Source of the DNA: VFBF01 sp964530695
Lineage (GTDB): Bacteria > Pseudomonadota > Alphaproteobacteria > Caulobacterales > Aquidulcibacteraceae
NCBI GenBank assembly: GCA_964530695.1
Contig: CAZGYQ010000023.1
Coordinates: forward strand, 1 to 37,163
DNA: 37,163 bases
Reading direction: 5' to 3'
Under the pieces are notes generated by a model that was not told where the DNA came from, did not search any database, and worked only from the letters and a program-made list of their open reading frames with translations. Shown in pieces: positions 33,028-37,163 of the stretch (positions are counted from its first letter, which is position 1; every line of letters begins with the position of its first letter). The position numbers and the translations under genes were made by a program.

Positions 33028-33632
33028 TGCAACCGGAGCTCCTGTTCGATTTCGCCAGCCCCAACGCGTATCTCGCGCACAAGGTCATTCCGCAGATCGA
33101 GGCCCGCACCGGCGCGAAATTCACCTACACGCCCGTCCTGCTCGGCGGCGTGTTCAAGCTCACCGGCAACCAGGCGCCGATGATCGCCTTCGGCAATATC
33201 CGCAACAAGATGGACTACGAGATGCTGGAGACGCGCCGCTTCATCGCGCGCCACAGGCTCGATGCATTCAGGATGAACCCGCATTTTCCGGTCAACACGC
33301 TGCTGCTGATGCGGATCGCCGCCGGCGCGCAGATCGATGGCGGGCTCGCGCCGTACGTGGAAGTCGCCTTTCGCCATATGTGGGAGCTCGGGTCGAACAT
33401 GGGCGATCCGGACGTGGTGCGCGCTGCGTTGAGCGAAGGCGGGCTGGACGCTGAACGCCTGATGACCCGCGCGCAGGAGCAGGACGTCAAGGACCGCCTG
33501 ATGGCGAACACTGGCGACGCCGTCGAGCGGGGCGCCTTCGGCATCCCGACGTTCGTCGTCGGCAAGGAGATCTTCTTCGGCAAGAACACGCTGCGCGAGG
33601 TTGAGGAGGAGATTGTCGCGCAAGGCAGGTAG
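33027..33632 (+). CDS. HCCA isomerase/DsbA-fold kappa-GST-like protein
   Basis: A 201-aa member of the 2-hydroxychromene-2-carboxylate isomerase/kappa glutathione transferase family. N-terminal LLFDFASPNAYLAHKVIPQIE, then FTYTPVLLGGVFKLTGNQAP, and the C-terminal GAFGIPTFVVGKEIFFGKN typical of the fold. These act with glutathione on aromatic or electrophilic compounds. ATG at 33027 overlaps the SDR stop (TGATG) and has GGAG at 8-bp spacing; ATG at 33021 is too close to it. Forms the HxlR-controlled operon with the SDR. Confidence 0.85.
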   Translation: MQPELLFDFASPNAYLAHKVIPQIEARTGAKFTYTPVLLGGVFKLTGNQAPMIAFGNIRNKMDYEMLETRRFIARHRLDAFRMNPHFPVNTLLLMRIAAGAQIDGGLAPYVEVAFRHMWELGSNMGDPDVVRAALSEGGLDAERLMTRAQEQDVKDRLMANTGDAVERGAFGIPTFVVGKEIFFGKNTLREVEEEIVAQGR

Positions 33633-33634
33633 AC

Positions 33635-33729
33635 GGGACCGCGCGCCTTCAGGCGCGCACAGGTGGAATGCGTCGGCGCTCGGCGCGCGGTGTGAGGCAT
33701 TGGTTGCGCGCCTGAAGGCGCGCGGTCCC
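33635..33729. repeat. REPIN-like inverted doublet, copy 2
   Basis: Two perfect 25-bp inverted arms (33635-33659 and 33705-33729) 45 bp apart. Each arm has GGGACC outside and the inner palindrome GCGCGCC-TTCA-GGCGCGC. The layout (GGACC head, hairpin, inverted second copy) is the same as at 4602-4704 though the stem bases differ. Starts 3 bp after the stop of the isomerase gene. Confidence 0.75.
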
Positions 33730-33787
33730 CTCAAGCGGCGCTTCGGGCTAACGTCTGTCCAACGATTCGGATCGGACGGAGGGCGGA

Positions 33788-34492
33788 ATGCTCGAATCAT
33801 TGGGCTCTTCTTTGGGCTGGGCGTGGCTTGCAGCGCCCCTCGCGGCGCTGGCTTCCGGCGTGTTCATCGTGTTTCGCGGCGTGCGCAGCATGGGGCGCGG
33901 CCGCGTCGTCAGCGGAGGCCGCGGCGTGGCGACTGGGCTCACCGCCATGGCTGCGGCCTGCATCGCCGCCCTGGTCGCGCTCAACATGCAGAGCTATTCG
34001 CGCCTGACGTGGGAAAAGGCCGTCGCCGAAGTGCGCGTGGAACAGACCAGCGCCGCGCAGAAACTCTACGACGTGACGCTGGTGCGCGCCGATGGCGGGG
34101 GAGAAACGCACTGCCTGATGCAGGGTGACGAATGGATCCTCGGCGGTCGCGTGCAGAAGTGGAAACCGTGGGCCAACACCATCGGCATGAACGCGACCTA
34201 CGATCTCGACCAGATGGCCAACAAGTATGTCGACGCCATGGAAGCGAACGGCAAGCCGATCACCGCCTGCGACGTCTCGCGCCCGCCGAACCCGATCCTG
34301 GCGAAGGCGCCCGACAGCTTCCGTGCGTGGCTCTCGTCGATCTCGCTCGCGGAGGACCGCCGCTTCGGCTCGGCCAACTACATGCCGCTCGCGGATGGCG
34401 CGACATATCGAGTGGTGATCACGCAATCAGGCTTCAACGCCGAAGCTGCGAACGATGCGGCGCGTGCCGCCATGGCGGCGCGGTCGTTCTGA
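33788..34492 (+). CDS. Conserved membrane protein, unknown function
   Basis: A 234-aa protein with two membrane helices near the N-terminus (about 9-29 and 48-67) and a large soluble domain. LTWEKAVAEVRVEQTSAAQKLYDVTLVRADG, MQGDEWILGGRVQKWKPWANTIGM and GSANYMPLADGATYRVVITQSGF are the recognisable stretches. They recall a family often labelled as a multidrug-transport-related protein in gammaproteobacteria, a label that has little support. GGAGGGCGGA precedes the ATG. Confidence 0.75.
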   Translation: MLESLGSSLGWAWLAAPLAALASGVFIVFRGVRSMGRGRVVSGGRGVATGLTAMAAACIAALVALNMQSYSRLTWEKAVAEVRVEQTSAAQKLYDVTLVRADGGGETHCLMQGDEWILGGRVQKWKPWANTIGMNATYDLDQMANKYVDAMEANGKPITACDVSRPPNPILAKAPDSFRAWLSSISLAEDRRFGSANYMPLADGATYRVVITQSGFNAEAANDAARAAMAARSF

Positions 34493-34537
34493 GGCGATCT
34501 GGCCCTCCCGCCGGTTTCGTGACATAGGGACGGCCTC

Positions 34538-35689
34538 ATGACCTCCCTGATCGACACCCGCCCGCCGGCTGCCGCGCCGGCTTTGCCTTCCCTCGTCGGC
34601 GCGACGCGGGACGAGCTGCGCCTGCGGCTCGTCGGCATGGGCGTGACGGCGGCGAAGGCGAAGATGCGCGCAGAGCAGCTCTGGCGCTGGATTTACCATC
34701 ACGGCGTCACCGAATTCGCGCAGATGACGAATGTCGCCAAGGAGCTGCGCGCGGAGCTCGAGCTGCATTTCACGCTGGCGCGTCCCGAGATCGCCGAGCG
34801 GCAGGTGTCCGTGGACGGCACGCGGAAATATCTCATCCGCCTCGCGCCGGGCGTGGAGGCTGAAGCCGTCTACATTCCCGACGTCGGCCGTTCCGGCGCG
34901 CTTTGTGTTTCAAGTCAGGTGGGCTGCACCCTCAACTGCACCTTCTGCCACACCGGCACGCAGAAGCTCGTGCGCAACCTGACGAGCGCGGAGATCGCGT
35001 CGCAGGTCATGATCGTGCGCGACGATCTCGCCGAGTGGCCCACCTCCAACGAGGATCGCCTGCTGACGAACATCGTGTTCATGGGCATGGGTGAGCCGCT
35101 CTACAATCTCGACAGCGTCGCCGCCGCCATCGACGTGATCTCGGACGGGGACGGGCTCTCGATCTCGCGCCGCCGCACGACCGTTTCCACCGCAGGCGTC
35201 GCGCCGAAGATCGCCGAGCTCGGCGCGATGACCGGGGCGATGCTCGCCATCTCGCTGCACGCGACGAACGATGATCTGCGCAACGAACTCGTGCCGATCA
35301 ACCGCAAGTATCCGCTGGCGGAGCTCTTCGATGCCATCCGCAGCTACCCGCAGCTGTCGAACGCCAAGCGCGTGACGTTCGAATACGTGATGCTGAAGGG
35401 CGTGAACGACAGCCTCGCGGAGGCGCGCGCGCTGGTGAAGCTGCTTGCGGGCGTGCCGGCGAAGATCAACCTCATTCCGTTCAATCCGTGGCCGGGGACA
35501 GCTTACGAGTGCTCGGACTGGCCGACGATCGAGGCCTTCGCGGAGATCCTCAACCGCGCCGGGTACGCCTCGCCCATCCGCACGCCTCGCGGCCGCGATA
35601 TTCTGGCGGCCTGCGGCCAACTCCGCAGCGAAAGCGTCAAGGAACGCGCCAGCGCCCGGATTGCGCGCGAGCAGGCGACCGCGGAGTAG
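34538..35689 (+). CDS. rlmN: 23S rRNA (adenine-C2)-methyltransferase RlmN
   Basis: Radical SAM enzyme methylating A2503 of 23S rRNA and A37 of some tRNAs. The 383 aa carry the N-terminal RNA-binding region (MRAEQLWRWIYHHGVTEF). The radical-SAM cluster motif is CTLNCTFC at 130-137 with CHTGTQKLVRNLT after it. MGMGEPLYN and LMLKGVNDS-like strands (YVMLKGVND) follow. The C-terminal DILAACGQL holds the methyl-transfer cysteine. Four bp before the GNAT gene. Confidence 0.95.
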   Translation: MTSLIDTRPPAAAPALPSLVGATRDELRLRLVGMGVTAAKAKMRAEQLWRWIYHHGVTEFAQMTNVAKELRAELELHFTLARPEIAERQVSVDGTRKYLIRLAPGVEAEAVYIPDVGRSGALCVSSQVGCTLNCTFCHTGTQKLVRNLTSAEIASQVMIVRDDLAEWPTSNEDRLLTNIVFMGMGEPLYNLDSVAAAIDVISDGDGLSISRRRTTVSTAGVAPKIAELGAMTGAMLAISLHATNDDLRNELVPINRKYPLAELFDAIRSYPQLSNAKRVTFEYVMLKGVNDSLAEARALVKLLAGVPAKINLIPFNPWPGTAYECSDWPTIEAFAEILNRAGYASPIRTPRGRDILAACGQLRSESVKERASARIAREQATAE

Positions 35690-35692
35690 CCA

Positions 35693-36205
35693 ATGACGGT
35701 TCCGACGTTTCGGGGCGAGCGCGGCGTCTATAGACCGCTCGCGATTGAGGATGTGCCGGCCTTGTTCGTGGCGCACTCAGATCCTGCCGTGCATCACTTC
35801 TGGTCCGGCCCCGCGCACGAGAGTCCGGAAGAGTCCGTCTCCTACACGACCACCACGCTGGCGATGAAGGACTCGCTGCACTGGGCCATCACGCGCGACG
35901 GCGGCGAAGCGCTCGGGCGAATGTCGTTGTTCATCTTGCGCGAGGGCGTCGGCGAGATCGGCGTCATTCTGCGCGCCGATGCGCAGGGCGAGGGGCTTTG
36001 CGGCGAGGCGTTGCGGTGTGTCGCAGCGCACGGTTTCGGCGCGCTCGGACTGCACCGCATCCAGGCCGACATCGACCCTGACAACGCGCCCTCGCTGCGC
36101 CTCTTCGAGCGCAATGGCTTCCAGCGCGAGGGCGTCCTTCGAGCCAACTGGAAAACCCACATCGGCATCCGCGACAGCGTGATTCTCGCCCGCTTCGCTG
36201 ATTGA
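35693..36205 (+). CDS. GNAT family N-acetyltransferase (RimJ/RimL-like)
   Basis: A 170-aa acetyltransferase of the Acetyltransf_3 type. YRPLAIEDVPALF at the N-terminus, LGRMSLFIL and EIGVILRADAQGEGLCGEALRC for the acetyl-CoA site, HRIQADIDPDNAPSLRLFERNGFQREG for the C-terminal motif. Substrate unknown; RimJ/L enzymes acetylate ribosomal protein N-termini. Starts 3 bp after rlmN with GGAG inside the rlmN end, so co-translation is likely. Confidence 0.88.
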   Translation: MTVPTFRGERGVYRPLAIEDVPALFVAHSDPAVHHFWSGPAHESPEESVSYTTTTLAMKDSLHWAITRDGGEALGRMSLFILREGVGEIGVILRADAQGEGLCGEALRCVAAHGFGALGLHRIQADIDPDNAPSLRLFERNGFQREGVLRANWKTHIGIRDSVILARFAD

Positions 36206-36239
36206 GACCGGCCGTCGAGAATCGCGGTATCAGCGATCC

Positions 36240-36650
36240 ATGAGCCAGTTTGTCCAGGGCCTCGGCCTGATCCTCGCCTCGATGGTCCTCGGCTGGACCA
36301 TCCTGTTTTCCTTTGTCGTCTCTCCGCAGGCGTTCAAGACGCTCGATTCGGGGCGGGCGAAACGGATGATCCGCGAGACGATGAAGCGGGGGCACCCTCT
36401 CGTGGCGATGGTCGCCGCAGGCGCGGCGGGTTCAGCGTTGTTTGCGGGCGCCATCGGCGGGGCGATCGTCATGGCCTGCTCGGCGGCCATGTTCCTGCTC
36501 GCCGCCTACACGCTCGCGCCGCGCGATGATGCAAAGCCAAAGGCTGGAACCCGCAAGACCGACACGGCGCGTGTCGTCGCCGCGATGCTCACGGTGATGA
36601 TCACCTGCGTTGTGATCGCCGGCGTCGTGCTGATCGGGATGAAGATTTAA
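36240..36650 (+). CDS. Small membrane protein, 136 aa
   Basis: Unknown, with four predicted membrane helices (about 6-28, 53-70, 74-92 and 111-132). The first contains VLGWTILFSFVVSPQAFKTLD, a phrase common in DUF4149-like proteins. Basic loops between helices 2 and 4 suggest inner membrane. Weak ribosome site. Ends 6 bp before the IS630 end. Confidence 0.65.
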   Translation: MSQFVQGLGLILASMVLGWTILFSFVVSPQAFKTLDSGRAKRMIRETMKRGHPLVAMVAAGAAGSALFAGAIGGAIVMACSAAMFLLAAYTLAPRDDAKPKAGTRKTDTARVVAAMLTVMITCVVIAGVVLIGMKI

Positions 36651-36655
36651 TTGGG

Positions 36656-37163
36656 CTAGAGCAAAATCCGAACTGATGGAATCGAGGGGATTCCCTTGGG
36701 ACTCGAATTCTGATTCACGCTTCCTGCTGGAGACTGGAGGCCAGCATGGATGGTGAAATCCCTGTCGGACGACCTGCGCGGGCGGGTGATCGAGGCGGTT
36801 GAGGGCGGCATGTCGCGCAATGCGGCGGCGGCGCGGTTCGGGGTGGCGGTGGCGAGCGCGGTACGCTGGGTGCGGGTTTGGCGCGAGAGCGGGGTCGTCT
36901 CAGCCCGATCCCAGGGCGGCGACTGGTGCGCGAGGCGCACGGCGCGACGTTTGCGCCGAGCACGATCTGGCGGTTCCTCGACCGCCACGCCGTCACCTTC
37001 AAAAAAAACGGCGCACGCAGCCGAGCAGGCGCGGCCCGACGTCGCCGCGCGGCGCCTGGCGTGGCGGGCCGGGCAGCCTGATCTCGATCCGGCCCGTCTG
37101 GTCTTCATCGACGAGACCGGCGCCACCACCAAGATGGCGAGGCGTTGCGGACGGGCCAGGCGC
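36656..37163 (+). mobile_element. IS630-family insertion sequence, left end (runs off window)
   Basis: The element begins at CTAG (36656-36659), the favoured IS630 target, with terminal AGCAAAATCCGAACTGATGG. About 90 bp later is the transposase start. The right end lies outside the window. The terminal repeat resembles the MITE at 9436. Confidence 0.75.
36750..37163 (+). pseudogene. IS630 transposase, internally deleted and frame-shifted
   Basis: N-terminal part in one frame: MVKSLSDDLRGRVIEAVEGG, an HTH (SRNAAAARFGVAVASAVRW) and SQGGD. After that the frame changes: LVREAHGATFAPSTIWRFLDRHAVTFKK lies in another frame, and about 25-30 codons usually found between are missing. After a run of eight A (near 37001-37008) the sequence returns to the first frame for KKTAHAAEQARPDVAARR and VFIDETGATT, where the first catalytic Asp lies. 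The A-run shift could be programmed frameshifting as known in this family, but the deletion argues for a dead copy. Truncated by the window edge. Confidence 0.8.

Overview
The window is GC-rich, tightly packed chromosomal DNA of an alphaproteobacterium. The best guess is the Caulobacterales/Hyphomonadales side of the class. This rests on conserved gene orders (metZ-apaG; argD-argF-hslO; mrp facing hflK-hflC-degP; serB back to back with miaA-ilvB), a SAM-II riboswitch, the two-domain dCTP deaminase and the style of intergenic palindromes. I could not run a database search, so genus is not claimed. No rRNA, tRNA or CRISPR array was seen.

Layout. 1-5036: a small orphan gene and a flavin monooxygenase on minus; then on plus a cytosolic GGDEF diguanylate cyclase, a GT2 glycosyltransferase coupled to a small membrane protein, and a periplasmic SIMPL protein; then a small membrane protein on minus. 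5037-10670: a large palindromic repeat, an orphan gene, dCTP deaminase, then (plus) a SAM-II riboswitch with metZ-apaG and a secreted beta-propeller protein, an IS630-like MITE, and a secreted PHP-domain protein. 10752-18155: the overlapping minus-strand operon argD-argF-hslO, a methyltransferase, a PHB-type acetoacetyl-CoA reductase, a secreted unknown protein, and gloB with a cupin. 18201-27996: mrp, hflK-hflC-degP, a low-GC interruption with a stand-alone DnaB-like ATPase plus repeat, then serB, miaA and ilvB behind a transcription attenuator. 28000-32214: minus-strand host-attachment-type protein, ElaB/DUF883-like protein, lipoprotein alkaline phosphatase, an SPFH protein and an HxlR regulator. 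32281-36650: an HxlR-facing pair (atypical SDR and HCCA-isomerase/DsbA-fold protein), a REPIN, a membrane protein, rlmN with a GNAT acetyltransferase, and a membrane protein. 36656-end: the left end of a damaged IS630 element.

Most genes are core metabolism: methionine, arginine, branched-chain amino acids, nucleotides, membrane proteolysis and tRNA/rRNA modification. The most interesting material is regulatory and repetitive. Points to note are the SAM-II riboswitch whose Shine-Dalgarno precedes a short ORF overlapping the metZ start by ATGA; an ilv attenuator with leader peptide, pause hairpin, possible antiterminator and terminator; a perfect 9-bp inverted repeat sitting inside the promoter between an HxlR gene and its target; two REPIN-type inverted doublets; and a MITE whose end matches the IS630 end seen at the right edge and which contains the stop codon of the gene before it. 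Three lower-GC orphan genes each lie beside a dispersed palindromic repeat, and one of them splits the usual degP-serB neighbourhood. No wholly new multi-gene system is evident.
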